The notes: a model not told the origin generated them from the letters alone. 64,000 bases of DNA from an uncultured Prevotellaceae bacterium (GCA_900315455.1 OMZE01000027.1:49023-113022), one strand, 5' to 3'; counted from the stretch's first letter, positions 8,642 through 18,184 are shown. Made by a program: numbers and translations.

Positions 8642-10255
8642 ATGAAAAAAGTCTACACCTTGTTCATTTTGGCATTCGCCGCCATAGCACCGGCGTTTGC
8701 CCAGTGGAACACTAATGCCACCCCCGTTTGCATCTATGATGCCGCGGGCATGAGCGACTATTATGCCTGCAACCCCAAGGCTATGCGCACACCCGACAAG
8801 AAAACCTGGATAGCCTGGCACACCTGGGGGCGTAAGGCTATCAACGGCATCGATAGGGTGGCGGTGCGTACCTATCTGCAACTGCTCAACAGAGATGGCG
8901 TGCCGCAGTTCAGTGAACCAATCATGCTCAACGACCATGTCACCACTTCATGGTGGTCGGATTACGGACTGCAAGTGGCATCCGACGGTTCTGCCATTGT
9001 GACTGTAGCCGACGGACGTGCCGAGGAGGCCACATTGCCTGATGAAACAGACCATGCCGACGGCTTCTCACCTGCCATATACAAAGTCGACCAGCAGGGC
9101 AATTTCCTTTGGGGAGAAGATGGCATCGCGTATCCTCAATACACGAATGCGGGTTTCACCAACTGCTATGTCGTGGGTGACGACACTTACTTCATCTTCT
9201 TCAACACAACTGAAGACAGTTCCGGACAGGCTGAAGACATGACCAATATCGGCACTTTCATACAGCGCATCAATGCCGATGGCACAGTGGCATGGAGTGA
9301 GCCGTTCCCTTGGTCTGACGATTTTGCACAGCCGCAGATCGTGCCATCGCTCGACGGCACATTCCTGCTCTTCGACCGTTCTCCGGAAGGGTCGGTAGTG
9401 CATAGGCTTGACCGTGAACTCAATGAGGTGTGGGGCGAGCCAGTGGTATACGACGAGCACAAGTATGAAGGCTATGCCATGAACGATTACAGCATTGCTC
9501 CCGATGGTTTTGGTGGCGCTGCGGTGGCTTTCGTGCGTAATATGGGGCAGTTCGCCCATAATGTGCGGGTGCAGCATGTCAATGCTGACGGTTCTCTTGG
9601 CTTCGGACTCAATGGCTTGGATGTTGCCAATACCGAGGACAACGACTACGATTATTGCGACATCGCCGTCAATCCTAAGACCGAGGAAATCCTGGTTGAT
9701 TTCGAGTCGCAGTTGGCGACAACCTATGACGTGATGTTGCAGAAGTTCAGTTACGATGGCGACTACCTTTTCGACGAACTGGGAATCTCCATTGCCAACA
9801 AAGACCGTGCCGCTACCAGTTACGCCTTCGGTAGGGTAGGCTGTGGTGCCGTTGGCGACGACCAATGGATAGTGGCCTACCGCGATGTGCAGGGCTACTT
9901 CAATGCTTCGTTCATCATCCGCCGATATGATGCCGATGGCAATATTGTATGGACACGTACCATAGGTAGGGAGATTGACCCTACTGACATCAGTTTCTTT
10001 GTCGAGGAAGAAGCCACCTATCTTATATATAGGGAAAACCGTGAAAGCAAGGAATCTGGAATCAAGATATTCCGTATAGGCAACGATGGCTCTTATGATG
10101 TGACCTATGACGATACTTCCATCCAGACGGTGGCTGTTTCTTCTGAAGGCTCCGAGCAATACTATGATGCCAGCGGACGCAGGCTCAGCCAACCGCAGAA
10201 AGGCTTGAATATCATCCGCAGTGCCGATGGCACTGTGCAGAAACAGTTGAAATGA
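8642..10255 (+). CDS. Secreted beta-propeller-like protein with C-terminal tail motif
   Basis: A 537-residue protein with a signal peptide (cleavage after AFAQ). Short repeats recur through the chain: NRDGVPQF, DQQGNFLW, NADGTVAW, NADGSLGF, SYDGDYLF and DADGNIVW. This spacing of D/N-x-x-G-x-x-x-W/F units is what a six-bladed propeller would show, as in other secreted Bacteroidetes proteins with ADGxxxW repeats. The C-terminus (YYDASGRRLSQPQKGLNII) repeats the tail motif of the flanking proteins. It starts 38 bp after the preceding gene and 35 bp before the next, probably in one operon. No catalytic motif is recognised. Confidence 0.7.
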   Translation: MKKVYTLFILAFAAIAPAFAQWNTNATPVCIYDAAGMSDYYACNPKAMRTPDKKTWIAWHTWGRKAINGIDRVAVRTYLQLLNRDGVPQFSEPIMLNDHVTTSWWSDYGLQVASDGSAIVTVADGRAEEATLPDETDHADGFSPAIYKVDQQGNFLWGEDGIAYPQYTNAGFTNCYVVGDDTYFIFFNTTEDSSGQAEDMTNIGTFIQRINADGTVAWSEPFPWSDDFAQPQIVPSLDGTFLLFDRSPEGSVVHRLDRELNEVWGEPVVYDEHKYEGYAMNDYSIAPDGFGGAAVAFVRNMGQFAHNVRVQHVNADGSLGFGLNGLDVANTEDNDYDYCDIAVNPKTEEILVDFESQLATTYDVMLQKFSYDGDYLFDELGISIANKDRAATSYAFGRVGCGAVGDDQWIVAYRDVQGYFNASFIIRRYDADGNIVWTRTIGREIDPTDISFFVEEEATYLIYRENRESKESGIKIFRIGNDGSYDVTYDDTSIQTVAVSSEGSEQYYDASGRRLSQPQKGLNIIRSADGTVQKQLK

Positions 10256-10290
10256 CTTCTATGAATTATAAACCTAATTAATGACAACTT

Positions 10291-13155
10291 ATGAAAAAGA
10301 AACTTTCCCTTTTAGCATTGGCCGTCATCGCCACGCTCAGCGCGTCGGCACAGATGATTGCCTACACCGTGCAGACCAAGGTGCAGGGACCTATGGGCAC
10401 ACCTACGGTGCTCGACCTTCAGGGTACTACAGGCACCGACTTCTCTGGCTTGATGATTGACGCCGATGGCAACTTGGAGTTCAACAATGTTGTGAATGCC
10501 AAGGCATTCCCCATTGGTTTTGACTTTGGCTACAACGGCAAGGTAATGAAATACTTCCTTGTGGCTACCAATGGTATGATTCAACTCTCGCCGACGGAGA
10601 CCGTGAGCAGTGTGGTGCACAAGAGCACCGTCACCGTGTTTACCGATAGCGGCAATCACGATGCCTTTGGCTTGGTAATGCGCAACGGTACGTTTGGCTA
10701 CGACGACACCCAACTCAGTTACTGGCTTGAAGGCGACGACGTGCTGTGCATCCAGTATAAGAATGTGGGATTGCAGACGGCATCGTATATGACCGACAAG
10801 AAGGATGTTGCCAAGGCTACTATCGAGTACCGCCTCTTCCAGAAGAGCGGCAATATCGAGATGAAACTGAGTGGATTCAAGCCTTATGATGATGCCGACG
10901 TGGGCTATTCCAATTTCATGCGTATCGGTATCTTGGGCGATGAAGGCGACTTCGTACAGATTCAGAGTTATGACGGCTCAGTCATCTCTGCCAGGGACAA
11001 CAGCATCGATTACAGTGCCGACAGTTATCCCGCTGATGGCACGATCTACACCTTTGTGGCTCCTGAGCCATGTGAGACACCTGCTACGCCTCCTTCCAAC
11101 CTGCAAATCAATACCACTTCCACACAAGTAAGTGGTTCGTTCACTGCTGGCAGCAGCGACCACTATCTGGTGCTCGCAGCCACTTCTGCTATGTCCGAAG
11201 GTCCTGCCGACAACACCAAATATGCTGTTGGCGACGAGATAGGCGGCGCAAAGGTGATTGCCGTGGTAGAAGGTACAGAGTTCGTCGGCCCCGACAATAT
11301 GGAACCCAACCAGGAGTATATGATATATGTCTATGGCTTCAACTCTCTCTGTTCGGCTGGTCCGCTCTACAACTCAACGCCAGCAGTGGGTACCGTGGCT
11401 ACCAAACCTGGTGCTCCGGAGAGTATTTCCTTCAGCAATGTGCAGAAGAACGCCATCTCTGTCAGTGTCACTGCAGCAGGTTCTGCTCCCGTGCTCGTTG
11501 CTATGACCGACCAGCAGGGTGTTGGTCAGTGGGGTGAATACATCGATGCCGGTGCTTTTGGCATACCGGCAGGTTCCTACGAAGTAGGTGATGCTATCGA
11601 GGGCGGCGGAAAGGTCGTCTTCATCGGTACACCAGGTGATGCCATACAGGTGGCCAATCTCCAGGAAGGCACACCATACTTCTTCCGTGCATGGAGCAGT
11701 GATGGCGCCGGTGGCTATTCTTCGCTATATGCCGAGGGTACCGAGGTGACGGTGGCTGAGTTGCCATGGTCGATCACCGTCGACGAGAAAGTGGGCTATG
11801 AAGCCACGATGCCGGGATGGACATTCAACAATCCCGAAGAATGGAACAGTGACCCCGATGAAGGCTATCTCTACCACAGGGCTTCCTACATCGAGGATTC
11901 GGAAAATGCTGTGGCATGGATAGAGTCACCATTCATCAGTCTGGCTGAGGGTGCCAACCGCATCAAGACCACTCTCAGTGGTTCTGCCGGTGGTGGATGG
12001 ATGAGTGGCGACTGGCAGATGGCCGACGGCGACAAGATTGTGTTCCAACTTACCAAGGATGGCGTGGAATACAGGGATGTCTTCACCATCGACAAGAATA
12101 ATGCCGGCACGTTGTCCAAGGAATCGTTCTCACCGTTTACCGGTGCTTTCGAGGAGATGGCTGGAGAGACCGTGCGCCTGCGTGTGAGCATATTCCGCAC
12201 TGTTGCCGGTGATACCCGCATAGGCAAACTCCTCGTTGAGCAGAAGCCCGACCTGGATGAACCTGTCAACCTTACTGCTACAGACATCGTCGGTGGCACC
12301 GTGACACTTGAATGGACACCTACGGGTGATGAGGCCAACTGGGAGGTTGAGTATAAACTGGCTGAAGAAGAGGAATGGGGCGAGCCCGTGACTGCTACGG
12401 AGCCAAAGGTCATCCTTGAGGGACTTCTCGGACTTACCAAGTATGAGGCCCGTGTGCGCGCCATCAAAGACGACAAGCAGAGTGCTTGGAGTGATGTGGC
12501 CGCTTTCACCACCGGCTTCTCCGTGCCATTCGATTTCGTTCTTCAGGGAGCAACCAATATGGATGGTTGGAATACCTATACCGGAAAACTCGGTGAGACA
12601 ACCACTCTCGAAGAGGGCGGCGACATCGTTATCCGTAAGATGGGATGGGGCACCGTGATGTATCGCACGTTGTTCAACCCGATGGGCAGCAGCACCGAAT
12701 CATGGCTGGTATCACCGAAGTTCGCTGTCGGTGATGATGCCTCCCGACAATTTGTAGCCAAACTGTCGCTGCTTACGCAGTTTGTGGGTGAAGACAGCAA
12801 CCTTTCTGTCAAGATTGTGGTGGCCAAAGACGGCGAGAACTTCAGTTCTGCCGACGTGATAGGTACTATTTCCAACGATGAGTTGCCTACCAGCGATGCC
12901 GAACCAGTGGAGTTCTCATTCCCCTTCAGCGGATACACAGGCAACATCCGCCTGGGTTACTATTTCGAGGGCACGGGCAGTGACATGAGTTGGTATGAGT
13001 TGTTTGAGGTGGCAACGCTTGAGGATGCCGTTTCCGTACAGTCGATAAAAGCCGATAATGGCGACGGCAAGGTTTATAACCTGCAGGGCGTTCAACTGAA
13101 CAATCCCCAGAGAGGTGTCAACATCGTGAACGGAAGGAAAGTAGTTGTGAAATAA
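10291..13155 (+). CDS. Secreted fibronectin type III / choice-of-anchor-type protein
   Basis: A 954-residue exported protein with a signal peptide (cleavage after SASAQ). One fibronectin III domain is clear at about residues 650-745 (PVNLTATDIVGGTVTLEWTP ... YEARVRAIKDDKQSAWSDVAAFTTG). Two MAM/jelly-roll-like segments flank it, judged from SWIESPFISL-type and SWLVSPKFAV-type 'see the ends of the strands' motifs. The N-terminal 250 residues resemble no family I can name. The C-terminus (VYNLQGVQLNNPQRGVNIVNGRKVVVK) is the cluster's tail motif. Last gene of the three-gene run, followed by a strong terminator. Likely cell-surface; binding partner unknown. Confidence 0.7.
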   Translation: MKKKLSLLALAVIATLSASAQMIAYTVQTKVQGPMGTPTVLDLQGTTGTDFSGLMIDADGNLEFNNVVNAKAFPIGFDFGYNGKVMKYFLVATNGMIQLSPTETVSSVVHKSTVTVFTDSGNHDAFGLVMRNGTFGYDDTQLSYWLEGDDVLCIQYKNVGLQTASYMTDKKDVAKATIEYRLFQKSGNIEMKLSGFKPYDDADVGYSNFMRIGILGDEGDFVQIQSYDGSVISARDNSIDYSADSYPADGTIYTFVAPEPCETPATPPSNLQINTTSTQVSGSFTAGSSDHYLVLAATSAMSEGPADNTKYAVGDEIGGAKVIAVVEGTEFVGPDNMEPNQEYMIYVYGFNSLCSAGPLYNSTPAVGTVATKPGAPESISFSNVQKNAISVSVTAAGSAPVLVAMTDQQGVGQWGEYIDAGAFGIPAGSYEVGDAIEGGGKVVFIGTPGDAIQVANLQEGTPYFFRAWSSDGAGGYSSLYAEGTEVTVAELPWSITVDEKVGYEATMPGWTFNNPEEWNSDPDEGYLYHRASYIEDSENAVAWIESPFISLAEGANRIKTTLSGSAGGGWMSGDWQMADGDKIVFQLTKDGVEYRDVFTIDKNNAGTLSKESFSPFTGAFEEMAGETVRLRVSIFRTVAGDTRIGKLLVEQKPDLDEPVNLTATDIVGGTVTLEWTPTGDEANWEVEYKLAEEEEWGEPVTATEPKVILEGLLGLTKYEARVRAIKDDKQSAWSDVAAFTTGFSVPFDFVLQGATNMDGWNTYTGKLGETTTLEEGGDIVIRKMGWGTVMYRTLFNPMGSSTESWLVSPKFAVGDDASRQFVAKLSLLTQFVGEDSNLSVKIVVAKDGENFSSADVIGTISNDELPTSDAEPVEFSFPFSGYTGNIRLGYYFEGTGSDMSWYELFEVATLEDAVSVQSIKADNGDGKVYNLQGVQLNNPQRGVNIVNGRKVVVK

Positions 13156-13183
13156 GCGGTTTTCACAAGTATTATATCAATAA

Positions 13184-13223
13184 AAAGAGCCCCCAAAGCC
13201 ATTCGTGGTTTTGGGGGCTCTTT
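13184..13223. terminator. Bidirectional intrinsic terminator
   Basis: AAAGAGCCCCCAAA (13184-13197) pairs with TTTTGGGGGCTCTTT (13209-13223) around an 11-base loop. A-runs and T-runs on the two sides let it serve both converging transcription units. Confidence 0.85.
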
Positions 13224-13243
13224 CGGTTTTATCAGTTCTGCTA

Positions 13244-14398
13244 CTATTTGCTGTCCAGGCCTTCGCCCGACATGAGGATGTCGACCAATGGCTTGTCTTT
13301 ATAGTCATTCTTCTTCTGGTCCCAGAAACCGAAGTCGGCATCATAGCACCAGGTTGTCCAGGCAATATCAAACTCGTCGAAGACGCTCAGCATGTCCTTC
13401 GTCCATTTGTAAGCCAACTCTCTGTCCACGGGCTCGTATACGCCCCATTCGCCGCAGAACAACTGCAGGTTGTAGCGTTTGGCCACTTCGATGGCATCCT
13501 TGAAGTCTGCGCGTATCTTGTCGATGTTCCACTCCTGGGTGGTGAATGGTTTAAGCATTTCTTTCAATGAGTCGGGAGCAGCCTCGTAGTCTTCCTTAGA
13601 TACGAGTACTCCGGGGTAGTTGACCTTGCCTTTGTATTTGCCTAATGGGGTCCACCAAGCGCCATAATGGGTCAGTATCATCGGGTTGTAGTAGTGGAAG
13701 GAGAGCACGATGTTCTTGTCGCCCTCGGGCACCTTGAGGTATTTCATCGTCTCGTAACCTTGCCAGCGGTTCGACCCGATGACGAGCGTACGCTGTGGCT
13801 CACGCTCACGAAGTGCCTTGTGCACCTTGGCCACCAATTGGTTCCACTGTTCATGGTCATCTGCCACGGGCTCGTTCATAAACTCGTAAGCCACGGAGTC
13901 GTTGCTGTAGCCTTTCAGCGCATCAGAGAGTTGATACCACATATTGATGAGTTGTTGCTGTGCCTCTTCAGAGGTGAAGAGGGTGTTGGGGCTTGCACCG
14001 CCTTCGTTCTCGGCATTGAAGTAGTGAGAGCGGATGATGTGCAGGTCGACGATGGCCCTGATATGATGTTTCACTGCCAGGTCGAGGGCATTCTTCAGCA
14101 GTTCCCAGGCTTCTGGAAGTTGGTCGCCCTCTTCGTCCCAGAACTGCTCCTCGTCGATAGGGATGCGCACGAAGTCGAATCCGAGTTGCTCCAGGCGCTC
14201 GAAGTCGTCTTCCTGGATGTGTTGGCGACGTGCTTCGCCGCGCTCCTTCGATTGCGACAGCCAGTGGCTGAGGTTCGTACCGCGCCGGATACGGAAATTG
14301 TTCACTCCTTCATCTGTTGTCTCAGGTTTGCTTGTGCAGGCCGTGATGGTCCACAATGCGGTGGCTATGAGTGCCACAAAAAAAAGAATTTTTTTCAT
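13244..14398 (-). CDS. Glycoside hydrolase family 5 lipoprotein (endoglucanase/mannanase type)
   Basis: A 384-residue lipoprotein with lipobox TITAC (Cys21). The (beta/alpha)8 GH5 fold is shown by FDFVRIPID (75-82), RAIVDLH (114-120), the acid/base in EFMNEP (Glu176), SFHYYNP, and the nucleophile in LFCGEWG (Glu317). Length and residues are complete, so it should be active on a beta-glucan or beta-mannan; GH5 covers many substrates and the subfamily cannot be set by eye. It follows msrA by 45 bp on the same strand and converges on the secreted-protein cluster. The lipid anchor suggests action in the periplasm or at the cell surface. Confidence 0.88.
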   Translation of the reverse strand: MKKILFFVALIATALWTITACTSKPETTDEGVNNFRIRRGTNLSHWLSQSKERGEARRQHIQEDDFERLEQLGFDFVRIPIDEEQFWDEEGDQLPEAWELLKNALDLAVKHHIRAIVDLHIIRSHYFNAENEGGASPNTLFTSEEAQQQLINMWYQLSDALKGYSNDSVAYEFMNEPVADDHEQWNQLVAKVHKALREREPQRTLVIGSNRWQGYETMKYLKVPEGDKNIVLSFHYYNPMILTHYGAWWTPLGKYKGKVNYPGVLVSKEDYEAAPDSLKEMLKPFTTQEWNIDKIRADFKDAIEVAKRYNLQLFCGEWGVYEPVDRELAYKWTKDMLSVFDEFDIAWTTWCYDADFGFWDQKKNDYKDKPLVDILMSGEGLDSK

Positions 14399-14443
14399 TG
14401 TATGACTTTTAGGGTTTGGTAATAGATGTCTTTCGGTGTATTC

Positions 14444-15013
14444 CTAATGGGAACCTTTCTTCTCTTTTGCCTTCCTTGCATATTCAAACAGCGACAGTGG
14501 CAGGTGGCAGTATCCCGTGGGATTCTTGTCGAGATAGTCTTGGTGGTATTCTTCTGCCAGATAGAAGTTCTGTAGAGGCAGTTTCTCTACGGCCAGCGGC
14601 TGCCCATACTCCTTCTGAGTGGCTTGGTATACTTTTTCGATGGTGGGCAGGTCCTCGGGGGCGGTATAGTAGATGCCCGTGCGGTATTGGGAGCCGGTGT
14701 CGTGTCCCTGTTGGTTAATGCTCAAAGGGTCGATAGCCTTGAAATAGAGTTTCAACAAGAATTCGAGGCTTACAATGTCGGGATGGTAGCATACGTGTAC
14801 TGTCTCTGCAAAGTGGGTCTTGTCTGTGCATACCTGTTCGTAAGTAGGATTTTCCACGTTGCCGTTGGCATAGCCCACCTCTGTCTTTTCCACTCCCTCA
14901 ATCTGCTTGAAGTAGTGTTCTGTTCCCCAGAAACAGCCCCCGGCCAGATAGATTTCCTTTGTGGGTTGAAGCGGTTCGATGTGGCTTCCTTCCATGTTGT
15001 CGTTTGTTGCCAT
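14444..15013 (-). CDS. msrA: Peptide-methionine (S)-S-oxide reductase MsrA
   Basis: Reduces methionine-S-sulfoxide in proteins. The 189-residue chain carries the catalytic signature GGCFWGTE with nucleophilic Cys27, plus YANG, the GHDTGSQYRTGIYY block and the EEYHQDYL segment, all in the normal order. No fused MsrB domain is present and no signal peptide is visible, so the product should be cytoplasmic. It lies between the TolC-type gene (92 bp upstream) and the GH5 gene. An alternative start at the internal Met7 would remove six poorly conserved residues. Confidence 0.95.
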   Translation of the reverse strand: MATNDNMEGSHIEPLQPTKEIYLAGGCFWGTEHYFKQIEGVEKTEVGYANGNVENPTYEQVCTDKTHFAETVHVCYHPDIVSLEFLLKLYFKAIDPLSINQQGHDTGSQYRTGIYYTAPEDLPTIEKVYQATQKEYGQPLAVEKLPLQNFYLAEEYHQDYLDKNPTGYCHLPLSLFEYARKAKEKKGSH

Positions 15014-15104
15014 AAACGGTAGGTTTTATATTTGGAGTATCGAATACATACGAGAGGCTGTTGCCGGAGATTGTGCCGATGGCGCCTCCCGCAGGGCATA
15101 CAGG

Positions 15105-16460
15105 TTATTGTGCTGCAATGGGTTTTTGGTAAAACTTGAGCATGTAGATGTTGAGTATGGTCAGGTATTTGCTCTCCAACTCGTTTTGTTGGGCTTGCAC
15201 CAGGTTGGTCTTGCCGGTCATCAACTCCACGATGTTCTTCAGACCGAGTCGGAACTGTTCGCTGAGGAGTTCGTAACTCGCCTCTTGATAGGCAGTGGCC
15301 ACTTGTGCTGCCTTGAACTTGCTCTGGTTGGTGGTGGCATCTATCCAGAAGGTCTCAATGGTGTTGTAGAGTGTCTTCTGCTTGTCTTTCAGGTCGAGGA
15401 GATTGCTCTCGCGCTGAAAACGGGCCTTGTTGACGGCTGTCTTCGTCTGGCGGTTGTCAAAAAGGGGTATGCTGAGGGTGGCGCCAACGGAGAAGTCGAG
15501 ATTGGTCTTGAGTTGGTATCCCCATCCTTCTTTGCTCATCGAAGTGGTATTGGTGGAGAAACCGCCTGACAGACCTACCGTGGGGCTCTTTCCTGCGCGG
15601 GCAATATCGAGGCTCACGTCGCTGCTCTCTATGGCGATGAGCGCGCTGCGAATTTCAGGACGGTTGTCGAGGGCTGCCGTGTAGACGTGGTTGAGTGTGG
15701 GTATCTCCTCCAGGGCCTGAGCATCGGTGAACGAAGGTATCTCGATGTCGAAATCTACGGCATCGGTGAGTTCGAGCAATTGCTTGAGTTGGAATTTGTA
15801 GTTTTTCACATTGCTCTCTGCTGCCACGATATTGTACTCGTCCTGGGCGCGTTGGGCAGAGAGTTGCGCCAGGTCGGCACGACTCATCTTTCCCACCTCT
15901 ACCATGGTCTCTCCGCGTTTCTCATTGAGTTGGCTGGTCTCCAGACTCTGTTTGGTTACTGCGATGGCTTCGGTGGTGTAGAGAATCTGCACGTAGAGTT
16001 GCACGATGCGTTCCTCGATGTTGCGGGCATTGGTCACCGAGTCGACCAGGGCCTGCTGGGCGGTAAGTTCGTTGAGGCGTATGGTGTTCTTGTTGCGGTT
16101 GCCGTTCCATACCGTCCAGTTGGCGTTTACGCCATAACTCCCGCTATAGTATACCTTGTCGATGCTCGACTGCACATAGCCATTGGCCACCGTACTTTGT
16201 CCGGCAGAGATGAATGGCCTGTAAACGACGTTCTGACTGGTCGAGGCACTCATCGAGGGTAGGAGAGCGGCTTTCGACTGCAATACATCTTCCTCAGCAG
16301 AGAGCCGTTGTATTTGGCTCTTTTTGAGTTGGATGTTGTTGTTCAGTGCATAGTCTATGCATTCCTGCAATGTCCATTTCTTAGTTCCCGTGGCTTGTCC
16401 GAAGGCCGACATGGTGCAAAGGCAGAGCAATACCACTCCTAACGACAATCTATTCTTCAT
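15105..16460 (-). CDS. TolC-family outer-membrane efflux protein
   Basis: Outer-membrane channel component of a tripartite efflux or type I export system. I set the start at 16460 (MKNRLSLGVVLL, signal peptide cleaved after SAFGQ), because the frame upstream contains the -7 box and no leader-like sequence. The mature part has two long alpha-helical repeats typical of OEP domains, including TLQECIDYALNNNIQLKKS near the start, RADLAQLSAQRAQDEYNIV in the middle and LLSEQFRLGLKNIVELMTGKTNLVQAQ near the end. The 451-residue length is normal. No membrane-fusion or inner-membrane pump gene lies next to it, so its partner is encoded elsewhere. Confidence 0.9.
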   Translation of the reverse strand: MKNRLSLGVVLLCLCTMSAFGQATGTKKWTLQECIDYALNNNIQLKKSQIQRLSAEEDVLQSKAALLPSMSASTSQNVVYRPFISAGQSTVANGYVQSSIDKVYYSGSYGVNANWTVWNGNRNKNTIRLNELTAQQALVDSVTNARNIEERIVQLYVQILYTTEAIAVTKQSLETSQLNEKRGETMVEVGKMSRADLAQLSAQRAQDEYNIVAAESNVKNYKFQLKQLLELTDAVDFDIEIPSFTDAQALEEIPTLNHVYTAALDNRPEIRSALIAIESSDVSLDIARAGKSPTVGLSGGFSTNTTSMSKEGWGYQLKTNLDFSVGATLSIPLFDNRQTKTAVNKARFQRESNLLDLKDKQKTLYNTIETFWIDATTNQSKFKAAQVATAYQEASYELLSEQFRLGLKNIVELMTGKTNLVQAQQNELESKYLTILNIYMLKFYQKPIAAQ

Positions 16461-16517
16461 ATCTGAAATCTCTTGAGGATATGACGTGAAACGAGGTTCA
16501 CTACTCCAAATTTTAGG

Positions 16518-16525
16518 CAAAAATA
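16518..16525 (-). promoter_or_regulatory. -7 box (TATTTTTG on minus strand) for the tolC-like gene
   Basis: CAAAAATA on the plus strand reads TATTTTTG on the minus strand, 57 bases before the chosen start at 16460. This supports the shorter start and separate transcription from the preceding gene. Confidence 0.6.
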
Positions 16526-16599
16526 CTATTTTTTTCCCAATAATATAACAAATGGGAAACTCTTTTGCTGGAAGTGAGATAAAAATGATATGAGTGCGG

Positions 16600-17436
16600 T
16601 CAATAGGCGTCAATGATGTTGGTGACAAAATCCAAGGCTTTTTCCAATTTCTTGAAGATATTGCTCTCCATCCTTGATACGACGGCGAATTTAGCGCCGT
16701 TGCTGTTGTTGTTCCAGAGCGAGAGCAGTTGTTCCTTGTCTTTCTTTGCCTTGCATATAGAATAGGTGGCTTCTGCCTTGTCGAGATGGAGAGTGGCGAT
16801 GCGGTCGCTCACATTACCGTCCTTGACGAGGAAAACGTCAAACCACTGGTTCTTGCGCACACCATGGTTGGTGCCAAGGTCGATATATACGTTGCCGGCA
16901 CGCTTGGGCTTCTTGGGGTCGGGCTCTATCTTCGTGATGATGCCCACGAGGGCAAACGCCTCTTCTATCACTTCGTTGAGGTCGCTCTCGTAGGGAAGTT
17001 TGTTGCAGGCAATGGCGAGGGCATCGGCATAACTCTTCTCCGACTCGGCATAGCCTTTCTTTGTCATGCCCTGGGCAACAGCCTCGTTGGTCTGGGTGTT
17101 CTTGATGGCGATGATGTAGTTGAACTCCAATTTGTAGTAGAACTTGCCGTTGGTGGAGTCTCTTTGAGTGAAACGTCTGTAGTTCTGGATGATGGTAAGC
17201 AACTTGTAGGTGCAGTTCCTGTCTTCTACAGCCCGCACTTTAGGGTTCTCGCCCAACTTCTTGATGATGGGCGCGCGCATGGCGGCAAAGGTGGTCTGGT
17301 CGCGACTGGTCTCGCTCTTGGCGTAGATGGGTGGCTCGACATAGATGTCGTGAATCTGGTTGGTAAGGTCGGTCTGCGCCGTGGCAGTGGCAGCGAGAAG
17401 GCAAGCCAGCAAGGTGAAAAGGCATCTCGTCTTCAT
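16600..17436 (-). CDS. Exported protein of unknown function
   Basis: A 278-residue protein with a signal peptide (MKTRCLFTLLACLLAATATAQ). I do not recognise the family with certainty. The chain contains an N-terminal segment listing CSGG-like features (YIDLGTNHGVRKNQWFDVF around 185-205 resembles the domain that follows the N-terminal part of flagellar/CsgG-type assembly proteins), and many short lysine-rich stretches. No catalytic motif is seen. It is the first gene of the minus-strand run that continues with the TolC-like gene 139 bp away, so an envelope role is plausible. The promoter is at 17489-17496. Confidence 0.6.
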   Translation of the reverse strand: MKTRCLFTLLACLLAATATAQTDLTNQIHDIYVEPPIYAKSETSRDQTTFAAMRAPIIKKLGENPKVRAVEDRNCTYKLLTIIQNYRRFTQRDSTNGKFYYKLEFNYIIAIKNTQTNEAVAQGMTKKGYAESEKSYADALAIACNKLPYESDLNEVIEEAFALVGIITKIEPDPKKPKRAGNVYIDLGTNHGVRKNQWFDVFLVKDGNVSDRIATLHLDKAEATYSICKAKKDKEQLLSLWNNNSNGAKFAVVSRMESNIFKKLEKALDFVTNIIDAY

Positions 17437-17488
17437 AGTGTTGAGTGTTGAGTGAATAATAATCTTATTGTTTTTGGTATTGTGATTA

Positions 17489-17496
17489 CAAAAGTA
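17489..17496 (-). promoter_or_regulatory. -7 box (TACTTTTG on minus strand)
   Basis: CAAAAGTA on the plus strand reads TACTTTTG on the minus strand, 52 bases before the start at 17436. It lies inside the first copy of a direct repeat. Confidence 0.55.
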
Positions 17497-17597
17497 CGAA
17501 TAAGCGAGCGAAAAACCAAATGTTTATTTGGACTTTTCTGAGTGAGAGTACTTCGACCGCAGGTCAAAATACGATGAAGTAAGCGAAAAATCAAATG
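17489..17597. repeat. Two imperfect direct repeats of about 34 bp in the intergenic region
   Basis: Copy one (17489-17522) and copy two (17565-17597) share the pattern CAAAA(g)TACGA..AAG..AGCGAAAAA(c/t)CAAATG with a few mismatches and a 42-base spacer. The stretch carries no gene. Confidence 0.55.
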
Positions 17598-17702
17598 AAA
17601 TCATGATTTTTTTTGTTTTTCATGTAACGAAATTGCATCTTGTGTGTCTATATGGTTGTAAGCGCTTCAAAAACATTGTTTCACTAAAAATGGAAATAGA
17701 AA

Positions 17703-18158
17703 ATGAAAAAGACTATATTTACAATCATGCTGATGACCGTATGGGTTGCAAACTTGGCAGCCCAAAGTGTGGAAGACCTCTTTAAGGAGTTCAAGGATAA
17801 AGCAAATGCAGAGTATATTGAAATCCCCAAAGCCATGATGTCCATGGCCTCTACGTTTGCTAAAAAAGACGAAGGAAGCGACATCATCAAGAGAGTCAGT
17901 CATCTGTCAATTCTCAACATAGAGAATGACCCGCAACTTTGTCGGGATTTCTCAAAAAGAGCACTGTCACTGAGTAGGAATGGCTATGAAACGATGGTGA
18001 ACAGCAACGAGGATAATGAGAAGACACTGATTCTGGTGAAGACGAAAAATGAGAATATCACTGAAATGGTAGTCCTCAACATCGAGCCAAACGAGTGTTC
18101 GCTCATTCAAATCAAGGGGAAACTCAGGGCATCAGACATTGATAAACTCAGCAACTGA
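17703..18158 (+). CDS. DUF4252 exported protein (first copy)
   Basis: A 151-residue protein with a signal peptide (cleavage after NLAAQ). It has the DUF4252 layout: an early EYIEIPKAMMSMASTF segment, a central LSILNIEND stretch, a YETMVNSNEDNEKTLILVK strand pair and a closing ECSLIQIKGKLRASDIDKLSN. The family is confined to Bacteroidetes and has no known activity. It begins a four-gene run with an ECF sigma factor, whose start lies 26 bp after its stop. It is about 25-30% alike by eye to the second DUF4252 protein at 19134. A target of, or sensor for, the sigma factor is likely. Confidence 0.85.
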   Translation: MKKTIFTIMLMTVWVANLAAQSVEDLFKEFKDKANAEYIEIPKAMMSMASTFAKKDEGSDIIKRVSHLSILNIENDPQLCRDFSKRALSLSRNGYETMVNSNEDNEKTLILVKTKNENITEMVVLNIEPNECSLIQIKGKLRASDIDKLSN

Positions 18159-18184
18159 CACAGCACTATCTCAACGATAAAAAG

